From Betaproteobacteria bacterium (lineage in GTDB: Bacteria; Pseudomonadota; Gammaproteobacteria; Burkholderiales; Burkholderiaceae_E), in NCBI GenBank assembly GCA_009925965.1, contig RFPW01000129.1:1-6504 (forward strand): 6,504 nt of DNA, given 5' to 3'. The position numbers and the translations under genes were made by a program. The notes beneath the pieces were generated by a model that was not told where the DNA came from, made no database searches, and was given only the letters and a program-made list of their open reading frames with translations. Of the stretch, positions 1 through 5,342 are shown piece by piece. The first letter of the stretch is position 1. Every line of letters starts with the position of its first letter.

Positions 1-455
1 AGGATGATTTCATCGCAGGCCAGCGCGAGTTCATAACCACCGCCGGCGCAGGCGCCGTTGACGGCAGCGAGAAATTTCAAACCGCTGTGAGCCGAACTGT
101 CTTCTAGGCCATTTCGCGTCTCGTTCGTGAATTTACAAAAATTCACTTTCCATGCATGACTGGAGACGCCGAGCATGAAGATGTTGGCGCCTGAACAAAA
201 CACCTTTTCTTTGGCGCTCGTGATGACCACCGTGCGGACCTGTGGATGCTCGAAGCGGACGCGATTAATGGCGTCATTGAGTTCGATATCGACCCCGAGG
301 TCGTAGCTGTTGAGCTTGAGCTTGTATCCCGGGCGCAAGCCTGCGGTTTCGTCAAAGTCTGCCAACAGCGTCGCGATGGGACCCTCCACTTTTAGTGCCC
401 AGTGTCGGTATTGGCTCGGGTGAGTCTGATAGTCGACAGGTTGGTGCTGGGTCAC
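1..455 (-). CDS. boxC: BoxC, 2,3-epoxybenzoyl-CoA dihydrolase (N-terminal part, cut by window edge)
   Basis: BoxC hydrolytically opens the ring of 2,3-epoxybenzoyl-CoA to 3,4-dehydroadipyl-CoA semialdehyde plus formate, in the cytoplasm. The 151 complete codons seen are about a quarter of the roughly 550-residue family length; the rest lies beyond base 1. The reading frame is open throughout and reads like the BoxC N-terminus: PVDYQTHPSQYRHW (residues 6-19), GYKLKLNSYDLGVDIEL, FCSGANIFMLG (around 86-96), SSHAWKVNFCKFTNETRNG, then NGACAGGGYELALACDE (133-149). The SGANI and GACAGGG segments are the crotonase-fold CoA and oxyanion-hole regions. The start is a GTG at 453-455: it has a GGAG six bases upstream, the family match begins about five residues in, and an in-frame stop (477-479) lies just upstream with no ATG between. 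It follows boxR on the same strand after a 90-base gap that holds its own candidate promoter. Identification is firm; the start is likely. Confidence 0.95.
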   Translation of the reverse strand, partial: MTQHQPVDYQTHPSQYRHWALKVEGPIATLLADFDETAGLRPGYKLKLNSYDLGVDIELNDAINRVRFEHPQVRTVVITSAKEKVFCSGANIFMLGVSSHAWKVNFCKFTNETRNGLEDSSAHSGLKFLAAVNGACAGGGYELALACDEII

Positions 456-461
456 AGGGGT

Positions 462-465
462 CTCC
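462..465 (-). promoter_or_regulatory. Ribosome binding site of boxC
   Basis: GGAG on the minus strand, six bases before the GTG at 453-455. It decides the start of boxC, since no ATG is available in frame between the upstream stop (477-479) and the first family-conserved residues. Confidence 0.75.
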
Positions 466-510
466 AGAAAGAAGCATTATTATGCATTTTTTGGCTTGGG
501 CTCGGAGGGC

Positions 511-539
511 ACTTTGCTGCGCATTGCGATGCGAGTCAA
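511..539 (-). promoter_or_regulatory. Candidate sigma-70-type promoter for boxC
   Basis: On the minus strand, TTGACT (534-539) matches the -35 consensus at five of six bases. A 17-base spacer then leads to CAAAGT (511-516), a weak -10 with three of six matches. Transcription would begin near 504, leaving a leader of about 50 bases before the boxC GTG. The same geometry (TTGACA, 17 bases, TAAGGT) is found upstream of bclA, and in both cases the -35 is the end of a shared TGCA-N4-AGTGCTTGAC element. The weak -10 would suit an activated or derepressed promoter. This is inference from sequence only. Confidence 0.45.
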
Positions 540-552
540 GCACTTTTATGCA
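535..552 (-). promoter_or_regulatory. Putative BoxR operator, boxC-facing copy (TGCA-N4-AGTGCTTGAC)
   Basis: The minus strand reads TGCA TAAA AGTGCTTGAC. It shares fourteen fixed positions with the element at 1447-1464, and the four intervening bases are all A or T in both copies. It spans the boxR stop codon (546-548) and runs into the -35 box of the candidate boxC promoter. TGCA repeats are, as I recall, part of the operators of the related regulator BzdR, which favours BoxR as the binder; that link is from memory and was not checked. Confidence 0.5.
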
Positions 553-1466
553 GATTCTGCCACGCCTCGCAAGCCGATCGCGACCCGCACGATCGAACGC
601 AGTGCGCTGAATGTGGCATCGAGCGGGGCTCGACTCGTGTCGATGCTCAGGTCTGCCTTGGAATAAAAAGCGGTTCGGCCGGCGAGGATTCCCTTGAGGT
701 CCTCCATGGCCTCTCGGTTGCCGGCCATGGGGCGCAAGTCACCCTGGGCTGCAACCCGGTTCATGTGGTCCTCCGGGCTGGCTTGCAGCCAGACCGACAG
801 GCAGTGCTCTAGCACCAGGTTGAAGCTGGCTGGGTCCGAGGCCAGCCCACCCGGCGTGGCGATGACGGCTTCGGTGTGGGCCTCGATGGCCTCCTGCATC
901 GCCCTGCGTTCGTAGCGCCGATAGGCATTCTGGCCATAGAGCGCCTGAATTTCAGGAATGGAGCAGCCCGCGACGCGTTCGATTTCCCGGCTAAGTTCGA
1001 TGAACGGGAAGCCCAGATCCTTTGCCAGCAGCTTTCCCAGCGTCGATTTTCCGGCACCGCGCAAACCGACCAGGGCGATTCTTGATTTGTGTGGCCGGTT
1101 CTCCTGGGCTTCCGGTTGGGGCATGGCAAGGACTTGCCCAATCGCCTTGCGGACCCTGTGCAGGCTGGACTCATCGGTATGTTCCAGCAGTCCCCGGATC
1201 ATCAGCCACTCGGGCGAGCGCGTGGTCTGGTCGCCCAGTGCTTCGGCTAGCGAACAGTCGAGTGCCTGAGTGACCTGAAGAAGGACGAGCACCGAGGGGT
1301 TACCGACGCCGTATTCGAGGTTGGCCAGGTGGCGCTCCGAGACCTGGGCCGCGACGGCGAGCGCCTTGCGGGTCATGCCGCGGCGAGCCCGAAGGGCGCG
1401 CATGCGTTCGCCAAGGCCCGCAAGAAACGGGTGTTTCGGCGCGTCATGCAATATAGTGCTTGACAT
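546..1466 (-). CDS. boxR: BoxR, benzoyl-CoA-responsive transcriptional regulator (XRE-type HTH plus shikimate-kinase-like domain)
   Basis: A 306-residue protein with the two-part layout of the BoxR/BzdR family. Residues about 16-80 form an XRE/Cro-type helix-turn-helix (LGERMRALRARRGMTRKALA, then VSERHLANLEYGVGNPS). A linker follows (about 81-127), then a shikimate-kinase-like P-loop domain (about 128-300) starting at the Walker A sequence GLRGAGKST (134-142), with YRRYERRAM (182-190), ATPGGLA (203-209) and LRPM (244-247). In this family the kinase-like domain is known to bind benzoyl-CoA as effector. The start at 1466 has GGAG four bases upstream and the HTH begins about 15 residues in, as expected. 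It diverges from bclA and precedes boxC. Its first codons overlap a putative operator-promoter reading toward bclA, suggesting autoregulation. BzdR is the main alternative name, but the adjacent boxC favours BoxR. Confidence 0.92.
   Translation of the reverse strand: MSSTILHDAPKHPFLAGLGERMRALRARRGMTRKALAVAAQVSERHLANLEYGVGNPSVLVLLQVTQALDCSLAEALGDQTTRSPEWLMIRGLLEHTDESSLHRVRKAIGQVLAMPQPEAQENRPHKSRIALVGLRGAGKSTLGKLLAKDLGFPFIELSREIERVAGCSIPEIQALYGQNAYRRYERRAMQEAIEAHTEAVIATPGGLASDPASFNLVLEHCLSVWLQASPEDHMNRVAAQGDLRPMAGNREAMEDLKGILAGRTAFYSKADLSIDTSRAPLDATFSALRSIVRVAIGLRGVAESA
1447..1464 (+). promoter_or_regulatory. Putative BoxR operator, bclA-facing copy (TGCA-N4-AGTGCTTGAC)
   Basis: The plus strand reads TGCA ATAT AGTGCTTGAC. 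It is the second copy of the element seen at 535-552, in the opposite orientation at the other end of boxR. It lies inside codons 1-7 of boxR and its end forms the -35 box of the candidate bclA promoter. AGTGC (1455-1459) also forms an inverted repeat with GCACT (1468-1472) across an eight-base spacer, as expected for a dimer site. A protein bound here could control both bclA and boxR. The assignment to BoxR is inference. Confidence 0.5.
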
Positions 1467-1488
1467 GGCACTCCACGGCTTTTAAGGT
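1460..1488 (+). promoter_or_regulatory. Candidate promoter for the bclA-hydrolase-transporter operon
   Basis: A perfect -35 hexamer TTGACA (1460-1465) is followed after 17 bases by TAAGGT (1483-1488), a weak -10 with three of six matches. The -35 box overlaps the boxR start codon on the other strand. Transcription would start near 1495, giving a leader of about 130 bases before bclA. The matching arrangement upstream of boxC supports a shared control mode. Confidence 0.45.
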
Positions 1489-1614
1489 GATAACAGGCAA
1501 GATACTGCCACTTTTCGGGGGCGGCAAGTCAAGCCGTAGCTCGGATCGCTGGTAACTATCCTAAGCTTGCCGAGTTCGCGAACCGACCGTCAGAGTCGGC
1601 CGCACGTTGACCCG
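1489..1614. other. Predicted bclA leader with inverted repeats
   Basis: This untranslated stretch holds GGCAAG twice (1496-1501 and 1523-1528). CGGCAAG (1522-1528) also forms a 7-base inverted repeat with CTTGCCG (1566-1572). A small hairpin, CCGAC-N7-GTCGG (1583-1599), lies 15 bases before the bclA ribosome binding site. These could be protein sites or mRNA structure, or chance. No known riboswitch or small RNA is recognised, and no open frame here resembles a protein. Confidence 0.25.
1499..1527 (-). promoter_or_regulatory. Candidate promoter for boxR
   Basis: On the minus strand, TTGCCG (1522-1527, four of six to the -35 consensus) and TATCTT (1499-1504, four of six to the -10 consensus) are separated by exactly 17 bases. 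Transcription would begin near 1492, about 26 bases before the boxR ATG. It would therefore sit inside the leader of the bclA transcript. Moderate to low confidence, because both boxes are imperfect. Confidence 0.35.
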
Positions 1615-1619
1615 AGGAG
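1615..1619 (+). promoter_or_regulatory. Ribosome binding site of bclA
   Basis: AGGAG seven bases before the ATG at 1627. It decides the start in favour of 1627 over the in-frame TTG at 1567, which would add 20 residues with no family resemblance. Confidence 0.85.
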
Positions 1620-1626
1620 ACTCCGC

Positions 1627-3279
1627 ATGACGCAGCCAGAATCTGTTTCGCTCCAGCCAGCCAATCTGGAAGCGCAATCGGACTTCTCGGGTCCCCCCGA
1701 ACGATTCAATGTCGGGCAGTACCTGCTGGAATGCAATGCGAAGCGTCCGGGCAAAACCGCCTTTGTCGATGATTCTGGGACGCTGTCCTATGGTGAACTG
1801 GAAGCCCGGGTTCGACGGCTGGCTGAGGCACTGCGGGCGCTGGGCCTGCGCCGTGAAGAGCGGGTTCTGCTCCTGATGCAGGATGGTCTGGACTGGCCAG
1901 TCAGCTTTCTCGGTGCGCTCTACGCAGGTCTGGTTCCAGTTGCCGTGAACACGCTCCTGCCCGCCGACGACTGCGCATATCTGCTTGAAAATTCTCGTGC
2001 GCAAGCGGTGCTGGTTTCAGGTGCCCTGCTCCCAACGCTCACCGGCGCGCTGGGTCGCGCGAGTCACGAGGTGCAGACCATCATCGTGTCGCAGCCAGTT
2101 GCAAACTCGACCGGCCCTTTGGTGATCGACCTTGAGACCCTGATCGACGCGCATTCGCCAGCCAGCAGACCCGCCAGCACGGGTGCGGATGATCCTTCAT
2201 TCTGGCTCTATTCCTCGGGTTCAACCGGACGCCCTAAAGGTACCGTCCACACCCATGCCAACCTCTTTTGGACCGCACAACTCTACGGCAGAAATGTTCT
2301 GCAGCTCACCGAGCGGGACATCTGTTTTTCGGCCGCCAAACTCTTCTTCGCCTATGGTCTAGGCAACGCGCTGACTTTTCCGCTCAGTGTGGGTGCGACC
2401 ACACTCCTGATGGGCGAGCGCCCCACGCCGGAGGCTATTTTCAAGCGCTGGCGCGGGGAGGTCGGCGGTTTCCGGCCGACTGTCTTCTTCGGAGCACCGA
2501 CCGGATTTGCGGCCATCCTGGCAAGCGAGCAGTTGCCCGCGCGGGACGCGATCGACCTTCGTCTGGTTTCCTCAGCCGGCGAGGCGCTCCCGGCTGAATT
2601 GGGAGAACGCTTCAAGCGTCACTTTGGCGTCGATATTCTGGACGGTATCGGGTCGACCGAGATGCTGCACATTTTCCTCTCTAACCGACCAGAGCGCGTG
2701 CGCTACGGGACGACTGGCTGGCCAGTGCCGGGGTATTCGGTTGAATTGCGCGACGAACATGGTGCCCCCGTGCCCGACGGGGAGCTCGGGGATCTCTACA
2801 TTCAGGGGCCCAGTGCGGCTCTGCTCTACTGGGGTAATCGGGAGAAGACACAGGAAACCTTCCAGGGCGCCTGGACCAAGAGCGGCGACAAGTACGTTCG
2901 AAACGAAGACGGCAGTTACACCTACGGTGGCCGAAGCGATGACATGATCAAAGTCAGCGGCATCTATGTCAGTCCATTCGAAGTCGAGGCGACGCTCGCG
3001 CAGCATCCCAGCGTGCTCGAGGCGGCCGTGATTGGTACTGAAGATGCTCAGGGCTTGACCAAGAGCAAGGCTTTTGTCGTTCTCAAACCGAGTGCGGGTG
3101 CTGGTGCTGGTGCTGATACAACCGTGACCGAAGACGAACTTAAGGCTTTCGTCAAAGAGCGGCTCGCACCCCATAAGTACCCTCGTTCGGTCGAATTTGT
3201 CGGTGAATTGCCCAAGACCGCGACCGGCAAGATTCAGCGCTTTCGCTTGCGTGCCCTGGAGCGCGGGCGTCAGGCTTAA
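1627..3279 (+). CDS. bclA: Benzoate-CoA ligase (AMP-forming)
   Basis: The protein activates benzoate with ATP and CoA to benzoyl-CoA, AMP and pyrophosphate, the entry step of the box pathway, in the cytoplasm. It has 550 residues, near the usual 520-530 of the family plus a small insert. ANL-superfamily motifs occur in order: the P-loop YSSGSTGRPKG (195-205) followed by TVHTH; AKLFFAYGLGN (237-247), typical of benzoate-CoA ligases; VFFGAPT; the A5 motif DGIGSTEML (339-347); GDLYIQGPS; SGDKY; the hinge GRSDDMIKVSG (435-445); and the A10 motif PKTATGKIQ (529-537) with catalytic Lys535. A Gly-Ala run (about 490-496), encoded by a GGTGCT repeat, lies in the C-terminal subdomain. It diverges from boxR and leads the catabolic and transport operon. 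A ligase preferring a substituted benzoate (hydroxy- or amino-) cannot be excluded from sequence, but benzoate fits the neighbours best. Confidence 0.93.
   Translation: MTQPESVSLQPANLEAQSDFSGPPERFNVGQYLLECNAKRPGKTAFVDDSGTLSYGELEARVRRLAEALRALGLRREERVLLLMQDGLDWPVSFLGALYAGLVPVAVNTLLPADDCAYLLENSRAQAVLVSGALLPTLTGALGRASHEVQTIIVSQPVANSTGPLVIDLETLIDAHSPASRPASTGADDPSFWLYSSGSTGRPKGTVHTHANLFWTAQLYGRNVLQLTERDICFSAAKLFFAYGLGNALTFPLSVGATTLLMGERPTPEAIFKRWRGEVGGFRPTVFFGAPTGFAAILASEQLPARDAIDLRLVSSAGEALPAELGERFKRHFGVDILDGIGSTEMLHIFLSNRPERVRYGTTGWPVPGYSVELRDEHGAPVPDGELGDLYIQGPSAALLYWGNREKTQETFQGAWTKSGDKYVRNEDGSYTYGGRSDDMIKVSGIYVSPFEVEATLAQHPSVLEAAVIGTEDAQGLTKSKAFVVLKPSAGAGAGADTTVTEDELKAFVKERLAPHKYPRSVEFVGELPKTATGKIQRFRLRALERGRQA
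3097..3114 (+). repeat. GGTGCT hexanucleotide repeat (three units) inside bclA
   Basis: Three tandem perfect copies of GGTGCT, preceded by AGTGCG, encode Gly-Ala repeats in the mobile C-terminal subdomain of the ligase, between the strand ending in VVLKPS and the helix that begins TEDELKAF. The repeat keeps the frame, so unit gain or loss would only change loop length. Confidence 0.7.
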
Positions 3280-3280
3280 A

Positions 3281-3311
3281 TACGAGATTGAGCACTCGAT
3301 TTAGTACGAGA
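3281..3311 (+). repeat. TACGAGA direct repeat in the bclA-hydrolase gap
   Basis: TACGAGA occurs at 3281-3287 and 3305-3311, with starts 24 bases apart. A near-palindrome ATTGAG-CA-CTCGAT lies between them (3287-3300). The 48-base gap has no clear terminator and no clear Shine-Dalgarno for the next gene. Function unknown; it may be an operator, a processing site or chance. Confidence 0.35.
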
Positions 3312-3327
3312 CCGATTCGATCCCCTG

Positions 3328-4176
3328 ATGAATCTCGACCCGTCCTCTGTATTGGTTGAATTCGCTGATATCCGCTGGCGAAACCAGACCGTGTCGATTG
3401 AATACCAGTGGGTCGGCCGGGAGCGCGTTGGGCGGCCGCTGTGGGTGTTCCTGCACGAAGGACTCGGTTCGGTCGCCCTGTGGCAGGACTTTCCCTCGCG
3501 ACTGTGCGCCACTCTGGATTGCCAAGGTTTGATTTACTCTCGCCCGGGCTATGGCCAATCAAGTCCGCGCGCCCCAAATGAACATTGGGGAACCGACTTC
3601 ATGCACCAGCAAGCTTACGAAGTCTTGCCAGCGCTCTTGGAGACGCTTGGCGTCGCTCCCCAGCAAGAGCACCTTAGTCTGCTAGGTCATAGCGATGGTG
3701 GCTCGATTGCGTTGTTATATGCCGCTCGATTTGCGCAGCAGGTTGCCGCGACAGTCGTTCTGGCGCCGCACATCATGGTTGAAGAGGTGTGCCTGAAGGG
3801 CATCGCCCGGGCACGCAAGGCCTACCTGGAATCTGGTTTGCGCCAGCGCCTGGTCCGCTTTCATCGGGATCCAGATTCAGCATTCTGGGGCTGGAATGAC
3901 GCGTGGTTGGACCCGGCGTTTGCGAGCTGGACGATCGAGTCCGAACTACCCGCCATCATGTGCCCATTACTGGCCATTCAGGGTCTCAATGATGAGTACG
4001 GTACGCTCGAACAGATTCGAGGTATTGCACGCCGGGTGCCCCAAACCGAACTCATCGAACTGCCTGATTGCCGGCATTCCCCCCACCGTGACCAAACACA
4101 GCGGGTGATTGAAGCGGTCCACCATTTTTTTCAGCATCATAGCGACCAGTCAACAACGTTAGGAGATATTGAATGA
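3328..4176 (+). CDS. Alpha/beta-fold hydrolase of the benzoate cluster, substrate unknown
   Basis: A 282-residue cytoplasmic protein (no signal peptide) of the alpha/beta hydrolase superfamily. The oxyanion-hole region is FLHEGLGSVALWQDFP (about 35-50), unusual in having HEGLG where many relatives have HGG or HGF. The nucleophile elbow is GHSDGGS (120-126), nucleophile Ser122. The probable acid is Asp222 in QGLNDEYG (218-225) and the probable base His250 in DCRHSPH (247-253), giving a complete triad. A cap-like insert lies between about 145 and 200. It sits between the ligase and the transporter and overlaps the next gene by four bases, so it belongs to the operon. It could be a CoA thioesterase that rescues trapped CoA, a lactonase acting on ring-opened by-products, or an esterase releasing benzoate from esters; the sequence does not decide. 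The start at 3328 lacks a good Shine-Dalgarno, though no better start is evident. Confidence 0.85.
   Translation: MNLDPSSVLVEFADIRWRNQTVSIEYQWVGRERVGRPLWVFLHEGLGSVALWQDFPSRLCATLDCQGLIYSRPGYGQSSPRAPNEHWGTDFMHQQAYEVLPALLETLGVAPQQEHLSLLGHSDGGSIALLYAARFAQQVAATVVLAPHIMVEEVCLKGIARARKAYLESGLRQRLVRFHRDPDSAFWGWNDAWLDPAFASWTIESELPAIMCPLLAIQGLNDEYGTLEQIRGIARRVPQTELIELPDCRHSPHRDQTQRVIEAVHHFFQHHSDQSTTLGDIE
4161..4165 (+). promoter_or_regulatory. Ribosome binding site of the substrate-binding protein gene
   Basis: AGGAG seven bases before the ATG at 4173, located inside the last codons of the hydrolase gene. It fixes the start, which overlaps the hydrolase stop as ATGA. Confidence 0.85.
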
Positions 4177-5342
4177 ATATAATCAAGATAAGACTAGCCC
4201 TTGCCTGCAGTCTGGCACTGGCAGCCCCGATGGTCGACGCCCAGACCACCGGAAAACTGAAGGTCGGGCTGATGTTGCCAGCCACAGGTACCTTCGCGTC
4301 CCTCGGCCTGGCGATTGAAAATGGTTTTCGCCTGTATGTCACCGAGCAGGGTGGAAAGCTCGCCGGGCGCGAGATCGAATATTTCTCGGTCGATGATGAA
4401 AGCGATCCGTCAAAGGCAACAGACAACATCAACAAACTGGTCAAACGCGATAATGTCGACGTCGTGATCGGAACCGTCCATAGCGGTGTTGCCATGGCGA
4501 TGGCGAAGGTGGCTAAAGATACGGGCACCTTGATGATCGTTCCCAATGCCGGTTCAGACGCGGTGACCGGGCCCATGTGTGCGCAGAACATATTTCGCAG
4601 CAGCTTCAGCAATTGGCAGCCGGCGTACGCGATGGGTGAGGTCGTCGCCCAGAAGGGTCACAAGTCGGTGGTGACGATTACCTGGAAGTACGCGACCGGT
4701 GATGAAACGGTGCGAGGTTTCAAAGAGGCTTTTGAAAAATCGGGTGGAAAAGTCGTCAAGGAACTTAGCTTGCCATTCCCCAACGTGGAGTTCCAGGCCC
4801 TGCTGACCGAGATCGCTGCGACCAAGCCCGATGCCGTTTATACGTTCTTCGCCGGTGGGGGCGCGGTCAAGTTTCTCAAGGACTACACGGCGGCTGGGCT
4901 TAAGAAAACGATCCCGCTCTATGGCCCAGGCTTCCTCACCGATGGCACGCTCGATGCACTGAACGGGGAGGCCGAGGGCCTCCTGACAACGCTGCACTAC
5001 GCCGACAGCCTGAACACCCCGCGGGATAATGCGTTCCGTCTGGCTTATGCCAAGACCTACAAGTTGCAGCCCGATGTCTACGCTGTGCAGGGCTATGACG
5101 CCGCACAGATGCTCAAAATTGGTCTGACCGCAGTCAAAGGGGACATCAGCAAAAAGGCGGAGTTCGAAGAAGCCTTGAGTAAAGTGAAGTTTGACAGCCC
5201 ACGCGGTCCGTTCACCCTCGGTAAGAACCACAATCCGATTCAGGACATTTACCTGCGTCAGGTCATCGGTAAAGAAAACAAGATTATCGGGACCGCCAGT
5301 AAGGCGCTGGCAGATCCGGGTCGTGGCTGTCGTCTCCTTTAA
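4173..5342 (+). CDS. Periplasmic substrate-binding protein of a branched-chain-amino-acid-type ABC importer, probably for benzoate or related aromatics
   Basis: A 389-residue exported protein of the Leu/Ile/Val-binding (type I periplasmic) fold. The signal peptide is MNIIKIR, a hydrophobic stretch (about 8-18), then VDA with likely cleavage after Ala23. The mature protein starts KLKVGLMLPATGTFASLG (28-45), the first strand and ligand loop of this family. Other typical segments are DDESDPSKA (74-82), VDVVIGTVHSG (95-105), GPMCAQNIFRSSFSNWQPAY (133-152), TFFAGGGAVKFLKDY (224-238) and VQGYDAAQMLK (305-315). No lipobox is present, so it is soluble in the periplasm. Relatives in aromatic catabolic operons bind aromatic acids; with the ligase upstream and permeases downstream, benzoate is the likely ligand, though this is inferred from context. 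The 4-base overlap upstream and 1-base overlap downstream imply coupled translation. Confidence 0.9.
   Translation: MNIIKIRLALACSLALAAPMVDAQTTGKLKVGLMLPATGTFASLGLAIENGFRLYVTEQGGKLAGREIEYFSVDDESDPSKATDNINKLVKRDNVDVVIGTVHSGVAMAMAKVAKDTGTLMIVPNAGSDAVTGPMCAQNIFRSSFSNWQPAYAMGEVVAQKGHKSVVTITWKYATGDETVRGFKEAFEKSGGKVVKELSLPFPNVEFQALLTEIAATKPDAVYTFFAGGGAVKFLKDYTAAGLKKTIPLYGPGFLTDGTLDALNGEAEGLLTTLHYADSLNTPRDNAFRLAYAKTYKLQPDVYAVQGYDAAQMLKIGLTAVKGDISKKAEFEEALSKVKFDSPRGPFTLGKNHNPIQDIYLRQVIGKENKIIGTASKALADPGRGCRLL

Larger units (their letters stand above)
456..545. other. boxR-boxC intergenic region with two GCAT-N4-ATGC boxes
   Basis: Apart from the promoter, operator and RBS listed separately, this 90-base gap contains two short palindromic boxes of the form GCAT-N4-ATGC: GCATTATTATGC at 474-485 and GCATTGCGATGC at 521-532, the latter extendable by one pair to CGCAT/ATGCG. 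Their starts are 47 bases apart. One lies in the predicted boxC leader and the other in the promoter spacer. No minus-strand terminator is visible after boxR, so boxR readthrough into boxC is also possible. The boxes are too short to be convincing alone. Confidence 0.3.

Noticed and set aside
474..492. Plus-strand terminator-like hairpin followed by six T
   Set aside because: The stem is only four pairs and AT-rich, and no rightward gene ends upstream.
402..812. Plus-strand open frame of 136 codons antisense to boxR and the boxR-boxC gap
   Set aside because: It lies opposite the clear BoxR coding sequence, has no recognisable domain and is explained by GC-rich codon bias.
1466..1480. Sigma-54-like sequence TGGCAC followed by GGCT (plus strand)
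   Set aside because: The GG to GC spacing is one base short of the invariant sigma-54 spacing and the -12 element is poor.
1498..1512. Sigma-54-like TGGCAG-TATC-TTGC on the minus strand upstream of boxR
   Set aside because: Also one base short between the -24 and -12 elements; a sigma-70-type reading of the same bases fits better.
1567..1626. A 20-codon upstream extension of bclA from a TTG
   Set aside because: No family-like residues in the extension and no good RBS there, while ATG 1627 has AGGAG at ideal spacing.
2572..3174. Minus-strand open frame of 200 codons inside bclA
   Set aside because: Opposite strand of a strongly conserved ligase with all motifs in the plus frame; no recognisable product.
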